Part shown: piece by piece, positions 16,752 through 25,822 of the stretch
Layout: each line of letters begins with the position of its first letter
Numbering within the stretch: position 1 is the stretch's first letter
DNA from: Kitasatospora viridis
Lineage (GTDB): Bacteria; Actinomycetota; Actinomycetes; Streptomycetales; Streptomycetaceae
Length of the DNA stretch: 64,000 nt
Assembly (NCBI RefSeq): GCF_007829815.1
Contig: NZ_VIWT01000009.1
Location: 246,730 to 310,729, forward strand
Direction: 5' to 3'
Translations under genes and position numbers: made by a program
Notes under the pieces: model-generated
Databases searched by the model: none
What the model saw: only the letters and a program-made list of their open reading frames with translations
Told to the model about the DNA's origin: nothing

Positions 16752-17531
16752 ATGACATTTTCCACGACCGCTCCCGTGCCGTGCATTCGTCTGCGCGGCC
16801 TTCGGACGGAATTCCCCATTCCCGGCCGCCGGGGCGAGACGACGCGCGTCCTGCACGACATCGACCTGGAGATTCCCGAGGGCCGGCTGACCGCCGTCGT
16901 CGGCCCCTCCGGTTCGGGCAAGTCGACGCTCCTGCTCTGCACGGCCGGGCTGGAGCCGGCGACCGCGGGGTCCGTCGAGATCCTCGGGACGGACGTCCGC
17001 TCACTCAGCCCCCGCAAGCAGGCCGCGTTCCGCAGCGAGAACATCGGCTTCGTCTTCCAGAAGTACAACCTCGTCAGCTCGCTGACGGTCGAGGACAACA
17101 TCGCCCTGCCAGCGCGGCTCGCCGGCCGCCGGGTGCCCAGGGCGCGGGTCGAGGACGCCATGGCGCGGCTCGGCATCGCCAAGCACGCGCGGCGCCGCCC
17201 CGACCGCCTCTCCGGTGGCGAGCGCCAGCGCGTCGCGGTGGCCCGGGTGTTGGCGAACCAGCCGCGGATCGTCTTCGCCGACGAGCCGACGGGTGCGCTC
17301 GACCTCAAGTCGGGTCACGTGGTGCTCGACTGGCTGCAGGCACTTCCCGCGCAGGGGAGCACGGTGCTCATGGTCACCCACGACCCTCATGCGGCCGCGC
17401 GGGCCGACCAGGTCGTGGTGATGGGGTCCGGGCGGGTGCACGCCGTCATCCCCGGTGGCGACTCCCGCGCGGTGGGCGACGCCGTCCTCGCGGCGCAGTC
17501 GGCGGACGAAGCGGGCGGGGAGGCGTCGTGA
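16752..17531 (+). CDS. ABC transporter ATP-binding protein (MacB/LolD-like)
   Basis: A 259-aa ATPase of the MacB/FtsE/LolD group. Walker A is GPSGSGKST at residues 51-59, the Q-loop lies in FVFQKYNLVSSLTVEDN, the ABC signature is LSGGERQRVAVAR, Walker B is VFADEPTGALD, and the H-switch is VTHD. The NLVSSLTVEDN segment is typical of antimicrobial-peptide and envelope-stress exporters. Its gene overlaps the permease gene by 4 bp (GTGA), so the two products are made as a complex. It diverges from the sensor-kinase operon. Confidence 0.92.
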   Translation: MTFSTTAPVPCIRLRGLRTEFPIPGRRGETTRVLHDIDLEIPEGRLTAVVGPSGSGKSTLLLCTAGLEPATAGSVEILGTDVRSLSPRKQAAFRSENIGFVFQKYNLVSSLTVEDNIALPARLAGRRVPRARVEDAMARLGIAKHARRRPDRLSGGERQRVAVARVLANQPRIVFADEPTGALDLKSGHVVLDWLQALPAQGSTVLMVTHDPHAAARADQVVVMGSGRVHAVIPGGDSRAVGDAVLAAQSADEAGGEAS

Positions 17532-18868
17532 TCCGGCTCGTACTGTCGGACATCCGCCTGCAGGCGTCGATGTGGTGGTGGACGCTCCTGTGCGCCACGG
17601 TCGGCGCGGCGTGCTCGGCGGGCTCGGCCATCGCGATGTTCACCGCCGTCTCGGCGGCGCGGGCGGCGGGTGACGCACGGATGGTCTCCGCGTCGATCGC
17701 CCTCGGCGGCAACATCGTCTTCTTCACCGTGCTCGCCGCCGTGGGCATCGTCGCCTCCGCGGTCGGTCTGACGCTGACGACCCAGCGGCGCGAGCACGCC
17801 CTGTGGGTGATCCTCGGGATTCCGCGCCACCGGGTCAAGTCCGTCCTGCGGGCGGAGATGGTGGTGCTGGGCGCGGTGGCGGGCGCGCTGGCCGCACCGC
17901 TCGCCCTGCTGGTCGCGGGTGTCACCCTCGCGCAGTGGAAGGGGACGGGTCTCGAACTGCACGGGGCCGCGGTCGGGTTCCGGTTCTGGTACGTCGGCGT
18001 GAGCGTGCTGTTCGGACTGGTTCCGTGCCTGCTCGGGGGCTGGGGCGTCACCCGACGGGCCGCCAGGACGCCGGAGATGCGCGCCTTCCGGGACTGCTCC
18101 GATCCCCCGGCGCGGCCGGGCGTGGCCCGCAGTGGCCTCGCCCTGTGCCTGCTCGCCGGTGTGGTCGGGATGTGGGTCCCCGGTCTGGGCCTCGACCTCA
18201 AGGGCGGGCTCGCCCAGCGGACGGCCTTCGCGTTCGCCGGGAACCTCTTCCTCGTCTGCCTGTTGTTGCTGATGGGGCCGTGGGTGTTCACCCCGCTGAT
18301 GAAGCTCTGGACGGCGCTGGTGCCCTCGCGCGGCGTCGCCTGGCACCTTGCCGTGCAGTCGTGCCGGGCCCGCGCGGCGCGGAGCGTCACCACGGTGCTG
18401 CCCTTCGCGCTCTCCCTGTCGTTCGTCGGCCTCTTCATGGTGATGGGCAAGGCCATGCCCGGAGGCAGCGCCGGGCTGGGCAACATCCTGGTCGTGCTGG
18501 GCTGGGTCTTCGTCGTCTCCTGGGTCGGGGGCCTCGCCGTGATCGCCCTCGTCGGGCGGGAGCGCGCCCGTGACTGCGCCGTCGTGACGGTGGCCGGTGC
18601 GCGGCCGGGCGTGGTCACCCGGTCGATGGTCTACGAGGGGGTGATCTACGCGGGGACGGCGATCGTCTTCGGCGCGCTGTTCCTCGCCGTGTCGAGTCTC
18701 ACCATCGCCCTGGGCGCCCGGATCGACGTCGCCCGGGTCCTGGCGGGCCTGCCCTGGGCCACGCTCGGGGCGCTCGCCGCCGGGACGCTGGTCACCACCT
18801 GCCTCGCGCTGGTCCTGCAGGCGGCCCGGGTGTCGCGCACGGTCGCGGTCCGGGCGCTGCGCTCGTGA
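17528..18868 (+). CDS. FtsX-like ABC transporter permease
   Basis: A 446-aa permease starts at GTG 17528, overlapping the ATPase stop. The hydrophobicity pattern is that of FtsX/MacB permeases: an N-terminal helix (WTLLCATVGAACSAGSAIAMF), a block of three helices around residues 70-165 (FFTVLAAVGIVASAVGLTL...), and a second half repeating this with helices near residues 200, 240, 300 and 330 and a final pair to the C-terminus (LGALAAGTLVTTCLALVLQAA). The KSVLRAEMVVLGAVAGALAAPLALL segment is the conserved FtsX helix. Together with 16752 it probably exports or resists an envelope-active compound. Confidence 0.88.
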   Translation: MIRLVLSDIRLQASMWWWTLLCATVGAACSAGSAIAMFTAVSAARAAGDARMVSASIALGGNIVFFTVLAAVGIVASAVGLTLTTQRREHALWVILGIPRHRVKSVLRAEMVVLGAVAGALAAPLALLVAGVTLAQWKGTGLELHGAAVGFRFWYVGVSVLFGLVPCLLGGWGVTRRAARTPEMRAFRDCSDPPARPGVARSGLALCLLAGVVGMWVPGLGLDLKGGLAQRTAFAFAGNLFLVCLLLLMGPWVFTPLMKLWTALVPSRGVAWHLAVQSCRARAARSVTTVLPFALSLSFVGLFMVMGKAMPGGSAGLGNILVVLGWVFVVSWVGGLAVIALVGRERARDCAVVTVAGARPGVVTRSMVYEGVIYAGTAIVFGALFLAVSSLTIALGARIDVARVLAGLPWATLGALAAGTLVTTCLALVLQAARVSRTVAVRALRS

Positions 18869-19056
18869 ACCGGGGTGCGGGGATCCACACCACCGTGTTC
18901 GTCGACGAAGGAAGAATTCGAGGGAACCGACCACGCGCACGCTTCTCGCCCTCGGCGCAGCCGCGCCCCTCGGCAAGGGCGGGAAGTCCTAGCCGCCGCG
19001 CAGCAGCCAGGCCGGAAGCGCTCGATCGAGCGCGAAAGTCGAACAGGAAAGAACGA

Positions 19057-20709
19057 ATGCCAAGCAACTCCCTCTCCGGAATCAAGACGCCTCGGGCACG
19101 GCGGCGCACAGCCCTGGCGCTCGCCGCTTCGATGACGGCTGCCGTGGCCATGACGGCGTGCTCCCACAACCCCAACTCCACGGACACCTCAGCCCCTCCG
19201 GCACCGGGTGCCACGCGGGTGAGCGCCGACCTGCAGAAGCTCATGAGTACCGCGCCGTGGTCGTCGGGCCGGTGGGGCCTGCAGGTCGCCGACCTGCAGA
19301 CGGGGCAGGTCGTCCAATCCAAGGGCGCCGATTCCCAGTTCATGACCGGTTCGACGGCCAAGACCTTCGCGGTCGGTGCTGCGCTCGATGTCCTGGGCGA
19401 CGACCATCGCTTCCGTACGCCCGTGGTGCACTCGGGTACGATCTCCGCCGACGGGCGGCTCTCCGGCGATCTCATCCTGGTCGGCAGCGGCGATCTGACG
19501 CTCGGTGGGCGGACCACCGCGTCAGGCGGACTGGACGTCCCCGACTTCGACCACTACGACGCCAACGCCGTACCCGGCATGGCGACCGTCACCGAAGAGG
19601 ATCCGCTGGCGGGTGTCGACGAGCTGGCCCGACAGGTCGCGGCCAGTGGAGTCCGCCAGGTCGACGGCGACGTGGTGATCGACAACCGACTCTGGGATCC
19701 GGTGTCGATCGGCGGGGTGCCGGTCACTCCGACCATCGTCAACGACAACCTGATCGACGTGCTCATCATGCCGGGCGCGCCCGGCGAGCCGGCCAAGGTC
19801 GACTGGCGCCCGAAGACGGCCGCCTTCGGCGTCGACGCGCAGGTGACGACCACGCCCGCCGGAAGCAAGCCGGCGGTGACGACCGAAAGCGTGAGTCCTG
19901 GTCATATTCGGGTCCGAGGTTCCGTGCCCGCGGACGTGAAGGCCCCCTTCGTGACGACCTACCAGGTTCCCGACCCGGCGGCGTTCGCCCGCACCGTCCT
20001 CATCGAGGCACTCGCCAGAAACGGCGTCAGCGTATCCGCCCCCTCGTTGGGAGCGAACCCCGACAGCAGGCTTCCTCCGTCGACGGAAGTGAGCTCGCTG
20101 CCCGTATCGGCGACCTACACTTCTCCGCCCTTCAAGGAGTACGCAAAGCTGATCAACAAGGTCAGCCACAATCTCGGGGCGAACCTTCTGCCGCCGCTGA
20201 TGGCAGCACACAACGGTCAACGAACCTACGCGGACGGCATGAAGATCGAGGAGGAGTTCCTCGCTCACTCGGGCGTGGACCCGAATTCAGTGAGCCTCGT
20301 CGATGCCCAGGGCCTCCCCGGCGACAAGGCGACGCCGACCGCCCAGGTGGCGCTGCTGCGGCACCTGGCACGACAGGACGACTTCGACGTCTTCTACGAC
20401 TCCATGCCGAGCATGGGCGTCGACGGTTCGCTCGCCGACGTCATCGAGCGCACCGATCCCGCCGCAGGACACATCCGTGCGAAGACCGGCACCCTGGTCA
20501 GTTCCTACCAGGGCAAGCTGGCCCTCGGCACGAAGGCGCTCGCAGGCTACATCGATGCGAAGGACGGCCGCCGCTACGCCTTCGCGATCTACGTGAACGA
20601 CATTCCGGTGCCCAGCGACTCCGTGAGCGATGCCATCGACCTCGCGCTCAAGGCGAACAAGCAACTGGGAGCGATGGCCGCCAGCATCTACGAGTCGCCC
20701 AAGGCGTGA
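19057..20709 (+). CDS. dacB: D-alanyl-D-alanine carboxypeptidase/endopeptidase, S13 (PBP4) lipoprotein
   Basis: A 550-aa protein starts at ATG 19057 with AGGAAAG about 7 bases upstream. An N-terminal signal with lipobox AMTAC (Cys35) makes it a membrane-anchored lipoprotein. The penicillin-binding motifs of family S13 are present: SxxK in GSTAKTF (S99, K102), SxN in KVSHNLG, and KTG in IRAKTGTLVS. A large insertion domain between SxxK and SxN is typical of PBP4. It trims the terminal D-Ala of peptidoglycan stem peptides. It lies 188 bp after the ABC permease in the same direction, so it may belong to the same response to wall-targeting antibiotics. Confidence 0.88.
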   Translation: MPSNSLSGIKTPRARRRTALALAASMTAAVAMTACSHNPNSTDTSAPPAPGATRVSADLQKLMSTAPWSSGRWGLQVADLQTGQVVQSKGADSQFMTGSTAKTFAVGAALDVLGDDHRFRTPVVHSGTISADGRLSGDLILVGSGDLTLGGRTTASGGLDVPDFDHYDANAVPGMATVTEEDPLAGVDELARQVAASGVRQVDGDVVIDNRLWDPVSIGGVPVTPTIVNDNLIDVLIMPGAPGEPAKVDWRPKTAAFGVDAQVTTTPAGSKPAVTTESVSPGHIRVRGSVPADVKAPFVTTYQVPDPAAFARTVLIEALARNGVSVSAPSLGANPDSRLPPSTEVSSLPVSATYTSPPFKEYAKLINKVSHNLGANLLPPLMAAHNGQRTYADGMKIEEEFLAHSGVDPNSVSLVDAQGLPGDKATPTAQVALLRHLARQDDFDVFYDSMPSMGVDGSLADVIERTDPAAGHIRAKTGTLVSSYQGKLALGTKALAGYIDAKDGRRYAFAIYVNDIPVPSDSVSDAIDLALKANKQLGAMAASIYESPKA

Positions 20710-20748
20710 TGGGCAGCCCGAGCAGGTGATCGTTTCAGCAGCCGGAGA

Positions 20749-20812
20749 CCAACGCCGTTGCGTGCACCGGCGGCGACGTGGTGCAAGCCCGTCCTCCATG
20801 ACCTGGATCTCG
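20749..20812 (-). repeat. Copy 2 of the 64-bp dispersed repeat
   Basis: The complement of this sequence matches 14704-14767 with 9 mismatches in 64 bp. It lies in the 234-bp gap between the convergent dacB and SARP genes. Read on the minus strand it encodes RDPGHGGR...SPPVHATAL. The rest of the 20710-20943 gap shows nothing else. Confidence 0.6.
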
Positions 20813-20943
20813 GCCGAAAGGGCGTAGGACTGGGTGGTTCGCAGGTGTTCTCCTGCGTTCGGCCCGCGCCTGCTCGTCGGCTTCTTGCGGCTGTGGACCG
20901 CCGCCCGGCACGGAGCGGTCCGGGCGGTGGGCCTGGTCGCCAC

Positions 20944-23900
20944 TCACCCCGGGCTGCTGGGTGCACCGGTGCCCAGGCCCTGGTGGAGGACAGCGGCTTG
21001 GCGCAGTGCGGTGCGGGCGGTGGTGTGGTCGCCGAGCAGTGTGGCGCAGTGGGCGAGGCCTTCCAGGGCGCGGGTCTCGTCCCTGGGGCTGTGGATCTGT
21101 TGGGCCAGGGCCAGGGCCTGCCGGTAGAGGTCGAGGGCTCGCGCCGGTCCGTCGGTGTCGGCGACCAGTGCGGCCAGGTCGGCGAGCAGCGTGGCCTCGC
21201 CGGGGCGGCTGCCGATCTGCCGGTAGATGGCCAGCGCCCGCCGGTACAGCTGGTCGGCGGCTGACAGGTCCTGGTCGGCGTGCCGCACCCGGCCCAGGCC
21301 GTGCAGGGAGTCGGCCTCGCTCTGCCGGCTGCCGATCCGTCGGCAGATGGCCAACGCGTCCTCGTAGAGTCCCACCGCCGCCGGGTGGTCGCCGGTCTCG
21401 TGCCGGGCCCGGGCCAGGCTCCACAGCACGGTCGCTTCGCCCTGACGGCTGCCGAGTTCCCGGTAGATGCCGAGTGCCCGCTCGTGCAGGCCGATGGCCG
21501 CCGGGTAGTGGCCGGTCTCGTGCAGCACGTAGCCGAGGTCGTGCAGCGCGCCCGCCTCCCCCCGGCGGTCGCCAAGTTCCTGATGGATCGTCAGGACCCG
21601 CTCCATCAGGGCGATGGCCGCGGGGGAGTCGCCGGTGGAGTGCCGGGCCCGACCCAGGTCGCACAGCGCACGGGCCTCGGCGGGGCGGTCACCGAGCGTG
21701 CGGAAGATGGCCACCGCCCGCTCGTGCAGTTCGGCGGCGGCCAGGTAGTCCCCCGTCAGCACGCGGATGCGGCCCAGCTCGTGCAGGCCGGCCGCCTCGC
21801 CCCGGTGGTCGCCGAGGTGTTGGTAGCGGGGGAGCGCCTGCTCGTAGAGCTCGGCCGAGGCCTGGTAGTCGCCGGTGGCGTGCTGCACCCGGCCCAGGTC
21901 GCACAGCGCGCCCGCCTCGGCGAGCGGGTCGCCGAGCTCCCGGGCGGCCTGCGCCGCACGTCGGTGCAGGTCGGCCGCCTCGGTCCACAGGCCCTCCAGC
22001 AGCAGGAAGGCGGCGAGGGCGGAGCCGAGCGAAACCGTGCGGGCCAGCCGGGCGGGCCCGCTCCGTGCGGTGGACGCGACAGCGGGCGCTGCCGCGCTCA
22101 GCGCGAGCAGGTTGCCGCGCTCGCCGCGCAGCCAGGCCAGTGCGGCGGTCCGGTCGGGCAGCCGGGGTGCGACGGTCGACGGCGCGGCGGCCGGTGCCGC
22201 ATCCGGTCGGGGGCGGCGGGCGAGGTGGCCGTCGGCGAGCCGGACGGTGTGCAGGTAGTAGCCGAAGAGCCGTTCCAGGGCCTCCTCATGACGCATCGCC
22301 AGGTCATCGGGTGCGCTCTCGGCCAGGTCGCTCGCGTACAGGCCCACCAGGTCGTGGAACCGGTAGCGCTCCGGGGTGTGCTGGCTGAGCAGGCTGTGGT
22401 CGAGCAGCGACTCCAGCAGGCGCTCGGCAGTGCGGTGGTCGGTGCCGGCCAGTGCGGCGGCGGCGTACGCGTCGAAGTCCGGGCCGGGGAACCGGCCCAG
22501 GAGCCGGAAGAGCTCCTGCTCGGCCGGCGGCAGCGCGCTGAAGGAGGTCTCGAAGACCGCCGCCAGGCTGCGTTCCTCGTCGCTGATCCGGGACAACCGC
22601 TGCTGCCCGTCGCGCAGTTCCTCGTTCAGCTGGTCGAGCCGCAGCGTCCGGTCGTGGCGCAGCCGGGCGGCCGCGATCCGGATCGCCAGCGGCAGCCGGC
22701 CGCAGTGCGCCGCCAGTTCGGCGCACCCGGGGTGGTCCGCGGGGATCCGGCCGGGGCCGGCGGCCTCGCGCAGCAGGGCCACGGCCTCGGCCTGCGGCAG
22801 CACGTCGAGCGGCAGCAGGTGTGCGTCGTCGAGGCCGGTCAGCCGCTTGCGGCTGGTGATCAGCACGAGGCAGCCGGGGGTGGCGGGCAGCAGCGGGCGG
22901 ACCTGGGCGGTGCCGGCGGCGTTGTCCAGCACGATCAGGGTCCGGGTGTCGGCGATCCGGTCGCGGTAGAGCGCGGCGCGTTCGCCCAGGTCCTGGGGAA
23001 TCTGCTGGGCGGGCACGCCGAGCGAGCGCAGCAGCCAGGCCAGCGCGTCGGCGGCGGGCAGCGGCGGGGTGCCGGGGGTGTGGCCGTGCAGGTCGAGGAA
23101 GAACTGCCCGTCGGGGAACATCGGGCGGACCCGGTGGGCGGCGTGCACGGCCAGTGCCGACTTGCCGACACCGCCCATGCCGTCGATCGCCGAGATCACC
23201 ACCATGCCCGCACTGCTGCCGCGCGGTGCCTCCTCGATGGCCCGCAGCAGGGCGTCGAGCTCGCCGGTCCGGCCGGTGAACAGGCGGGTGTCGACGGGCA
23301 GTTGGCAGCGGATGCCGGGACGCTGGCGGGTTCCCCGAGCGGTCGGCGCGGTCGGCCCCGACGGCGTGAGCCCGCCGGGCGGGCCGGGGCTCGGGCCCGC
23401 GGACGCCGCCAAGGCGGGGTCGGCGTTCAGGATGCGGCGCTGGAGCTCGCGCAGCGGCGGCATCGGGTCGACGCCGAGGTCGTCGGCCAGGCGGCTGCGG
23501 GTGGTCCGGTAGACCTGCAGCGCCTGGCCCTGGCAGCCGCTGCGGTAGAGCGCCAGCATGGCGTGCTCGGCCAGTTGCTCGTCGTGCGGGTGGCGGAGCA
23601 GCAGGGCGGTCACCTCCTCGGCCACCTCGCGGTGCCGTCCGAGGCCGAGTTCGAGCTCCAGGCACTCCTTGTGCGCGCTCGTCCGGGCGAGGTCGAGCCG
23701 GGCGGCGTCGGCTTCCAGTGCCTGTCCGGGCAGATCCGCCAGGGCCGATCCGCGCCAGCAGGCCAGCGCGCGTCTGAGCCTGGCGACGGCTGCCGGTGCC
23801 GGGCGGCCGCGGGCCTGCTCCCGTTCGCGCTCGAAGACCGTCAGGTCGAGCTGTTCGGCGGCCAGTTCGATCCGGTAGCCGCCGCGGTGCGTGCTGATCA

Positions 23901-24159
23901 GGGTCGGCGGCGCGCCGCACCCGGACAGGTTGCGGCGCAGCCCGGAGACCACGTCCTGGATCTGGCGGACGGCGGTGGCGGGCCCGTCGGCGTCCCACAT
24001 CACCTCGATCAGGCGCTCCATCCGGACCACCTGGTTGGCGCCGAGCAGCAGGGCGGCGAGCAGCTTGGCCTGCCGCGGTCCGCCGACCGGCACCTCCCGA
24101 CCGCCGATCCGCGCCTGCAGCGGTCCCAGGACACCGAACTCCAAGCGGCCGAAACCCAT
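20944..24159 (-). CDS. SARP/AfsR-family transcriptional regulator with NB-ARC and TPR domains
   Basis: A 1071-aa regulator. Residues 5-100 form the OmpR-like winged helix (FGVLGPLQA...QAKLLAALLLGANQVV); residues 105-250 form the bacterial transcriptional activation domain (BTAD), ending near DLGVDPMPPLRELQRRIL. An NB-ARC/STAND ATPase follows, with Walker A GMGGVGKS at 327-334 and Walker B LIVLDNA. The C-terminal 380 residues hold about eight TPR units with repeated GDYxAAxELxERAL-type patterns. SARPs activate secondary-metabolite or developmental genes by binding direct heptamer repeats. It diverges from the I36-like/lipoprotein cluster at 24359, whose promoter carries such repeats. Confidence 0.92.
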   Translation of the reverse strand: MGFGRLEFGVLGPLQARIGGREVPVGGPRQAKLLAALLLGANQVVRMERLIEVMWDADGPATAVRQIQDVVSGLRRNLSGCGAPPTLISTHRGGYRIELAAEQLDLTVFEREREQARGRPAPAAVARLRRALACWRGSALADLPGQALEADAARLDLARTSAHKECLELELGLGRHREVAEEVTALLLRHPHDEQLAEHAMLALYRSGCQGQALQVYRTTRSRLADDLGVDPMPPLRELQRRILNADPALAASAGPSPGPPGGLTPSGPTAPTARGTRQRPGIRCQLPVDTRLFTGRTGELDALLRAIEEAPRGSSAGMVVISAIDGMGGVGKSALAVHAAHRVRPMFPDGQFFLDLHGHTPGTPPLPAADALAWLLRSLGVPAQQIPQDLGERAALYRDRIADTRTLIVLDNAAGTAQVRPLLPATPGCLVLITSRKRLTGLDDAHLLPLDVLPQAEAVALLREAAGPGRIPADHPGCAELAAHCGRLPLAIRIAAARLRHDRTLRLDQLNEELRDGQQRLSRISDEERSLAAVFETSFSALPPAEQELFRLLGRFPGPDFDAYAAAALAGTDHRTAERLLESLLDHSLLSQHTPERYRFHDLVGLYASDLAESAPDDLAMRHEEALERLFGYYLHTVRLADGHLARRPRPDAAPAAAPSTVAPRLPDRTAALAWLRGERGNLLALSAAAPAVASTARSGPARLARTVSLGSALAAFLLLEGLWTEAADLHRRAAQAARELGDPLAEAGALCDLGRVQHATGDYQASAELYEQALPRYQHLGDHRGEAAGLHELGRIRVLTGDYLAAAELHERAVAIFRTLGDRPAEARALCDLGRARHSTGDSPAAIALMERVLTIHQELGDRRGEAGALHDLGYVLHETGHYPAAIGLHERALGIYRELGSRQGEATVLWSLARARHETGDHPAAVGLYEDALAICRRIGSRQSEADSLHGLGRVRHADQDLSAADQLYRRALAIYRQIGSRPGEATLLADLAALVADTDGPARALDLYRQALALAQQIHSPRDETRALEGLAHCATLLGDHTTARTALRQAAVLHQGLGTGAPSSPG

Positions 24160-24207
24160 TTCCCCGCCCTCACCGCGCCCGCGCCGCTAGTTCGCCGACC
24201 ATGCATC

Positions 24208-24249
24208 AGGACGACGTTAGGACGGAGCTAGGACGGCTGTCCATAGAGT
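24208..24249 (+). promoter_or_regulatory. SARP-type direct heptamer repeats plus -10 element
   Basis: Three heptamers AGGACG(A/G) start at 24208, 24219 and 24230, exactly 11 bp apart (7-bp repeat + 4-bp spacer). A TAGAGT/CATAGA-like -10 follows 5-7 bp after the last one. This is the classic SARP activator layout, and the repeats lie in the divergent gap between the SARP gene and the first I36-like gene, oriented toward the latter. Confidence 0.65.
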
Positions 24250-24358
24250 CGGCGACGCCGCGGCAGCCCCGTACCTGTGTGGTTGCCGCCGTCAACCGGC
24301 GGAACGCACCGCCGGGTTCACGCACCTCTAAGCCAATCGAGCACACGGAGGAGAACCC

Positions 24359-24796
24359 ATGAACGCCAGACGCAGGACCTTCGCCGGGCTGCTGGCGGCC
24401 GCGGCGCTGGGCGCCGCTGTGCTGGCCGCCGCGCCCGCCTACGCGGACGGCCCCGGCGACTGTCCGTCCGACGTCGCGTGCCTCTTCTACAACTCGGGCT
24501 TCCAGGGCTCGTACTTCGGCGACGGCGCGGGGAACAGCCAGACTCCCGAGAACTACCTCTACAACAGCTGGTACACCTTCGGCGGCGGCAACGGCAGCGG
24601 GGCCGGGCAGTACGTCAAGAACAATGCCGCGTCGGTGTACGACTACAACATCAACTACTCCGTGACCATCTACTACAACTCCAACAACGCCGGCCCGAGC
24701 CAGACCATCGGCCCCGACGCGGGGGCCAACCTGAACTCCACCCTGAAGAACAACAACGCCTCGCAGTGCTTCGACTTCTTCCAGGAGTGCCGGTGA
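24359..24796 (+). CDS. Secreted peptidase inhibitor I36-like (beta/gamma-crystallin fold) protein, copy 1
   Basis: A 145-aa protein starts at ATG 24359 behind GGAGGAG. Residues 1-30 form a Sec signal peptide (RRTFAGLLAAAALGAAVLAAAPAYA) cleaved after AYA. The mature part DCPSDVACLFYNSGFQGSYFG is the I36/Streptomyces metalloproteinase-inhibitor-type crystallin motif, followed by a YVKNNAAS block shared with copy 2 (25823). The protein is rich in Asn, Tyr, Gly and Ser. I36 members may inhibit metalloproteases or bind calcium; most are uncharacterised. It is the first gene behind the SARP-type promoter, followed 42 bp later by a lipoprotein gene. Confidence 0.75.
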   Translation: MNARRRTFAGLLAAAALGAAVLAAAPAYADGPGDCPSDVACLFYNSGFQGSYFGDGAGNSQTPENYLYNSWYTFGGGNGSGAGQYVKNNAASVYDYNINYSVTIYYNSNNAGPSQTIGPDAGANLNSTLKNNNASQCFDFFQECR

Positions 24797-24838
24797 GCAC
24801 CCGCGCGGGGGACCGCTGAGCGGCCGGGGCGGCGACCC

Positions 24839-25786
24839 GTGCCACGACGCTCGGGGTCGGCCGGGTACGGGGGTGCCGACGGCTTGCTCGCCCTGGGCCT
24901 GAGCCTCGCGCTCGGCCTGGCCGCCGCCGGGTGTGCCGCCGGGCCGGGGAGCGGGCCGCGGCCACCGGCAGCGGCGGTGACGGCGACCGCACCGGCGGTC
25001 GCCGACCCGGTCGCCGGCCTGCACCTACCGATCGAGGCCTACCTGCTCAGCACCGCCGACTCGACCCGGATCCAGACCGCCAGGGCGGCACTGATCGGCT
25101 CGTGCATGAGGCGCTTCGGCGCCGACTACACGCCCGCCGTGGCCGCCGGTGGCCGCTCCCAGATGGCCAACCGCTACGGCCCGACCGCCCCGGACACCGC
25201 CCGGACGTACGGCTACCACGCGCCGGACGCCCAGCGCCCGGCGAACGGGCGGCCGAGCGCGCCCGCGCTCCCGCCGGCCCTGGCCGCTGTCCTCGGCCAC
25301 GGCGCCGGGGCACCGCAGCCGCCCGGTTCCCCGGCCGCCCCGGACACCTACCACGGGCTGGCCGTCCCACCCGGCGGCTGCGTCGGCGAGGCGGACCGCG
25401 CGCTGACGGCCGGCGGCGGGATCGTCCAGGACGACCAGACCGCCGTCGACATCAACTTCCAGGACTACCAGCGCTCCCTGACCGACGCCGCAGTGACGGC
25501 GGCCTTCGCCCGCTGGTCGAGCTGCATGGCCGCCAGGGGCTACTGGTACGACAACCCGCAGAGCGCCGTCAACGACACCCGCTGGCGCACGCCCGCGCCG
25601 TCGGCCCAGGAGATCGCCACCGCCGGTGCCGATGTCGCCTGCAAGCAGCGGGCCGGCGTGGTCGCCGCCTGGTTCGGCGCCGAGTCGCGGCTGGAGAACG
25701 AGGACATCCGGGCCCGGTCGGCGGACCTGACCCGGATCCGGCGGTCCATCGACACCGCCGTCCGCAACGCCGGCTCCGCCGGCTGA
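24839..25786 (+). CDS. Lipoprotein of unknown function, paralog A
   Basis: A 315-aa protein starts at GTG 24839. The signal ends in the lipobox LAAAGC near residue 32. The mature protein shares a distinctive series of blocks with the product of 26400: LPIEAYLL, CMRRFG, NRYGP, GYH, GGCxGEAxR, VTAAFAxWSxCMxAxGYxY, and EIATAxADxACKQR ending near a Trp. Conserved Cys pairs in CM, GC and CK suggest disulfides. This resembles uncharacterised Streptomyces lipoproteins co-encoded with SARP-linked secreted proteins. Function is unknown; the repeated pairing with an I36-like gene suggests the two products act together at the cell surface. Confidence 0.7.
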   Translation: MPRRSGSAGYGGADGLLALGLSLALGLAAAGCAAGPGSGPRPPAAAVTATAPAVADPVAGLHLPIEAYLLSTADSTRIQTARAALIGSCMRRFGADYTPAVAAGGRSQMANRYGPTAPDTARTYGYHAPDAQRPANGRPSAPALPPALAAVLGHGAGAPQPPGSPAAPDTYHGLAVPPGGCVGEADRALTAGGGIVQDDQTAVDINFQDYQRSLTDAAVTAAFARWSSCMAARGYWYDNPQSAVNDTRWRTPAPSAQEIATAGADVACKQRAGVVAAWFGAESRLENEDIRARSADLTRIRRSIDTAVRNAGSAG

Positions 25787-25822
25787 CCCACCACCGAGGA
25801 ACCGACCCTCCAGGAGGAAGCA

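Noticed and set aside
21280..24231. 983-codon plus-strand ORF opposite the SARP gene.
   Set aside because: Shadow of the TPR and NB-ARC coding strand; composition is only Gly/Arg/Ala/Val and there is no domain.
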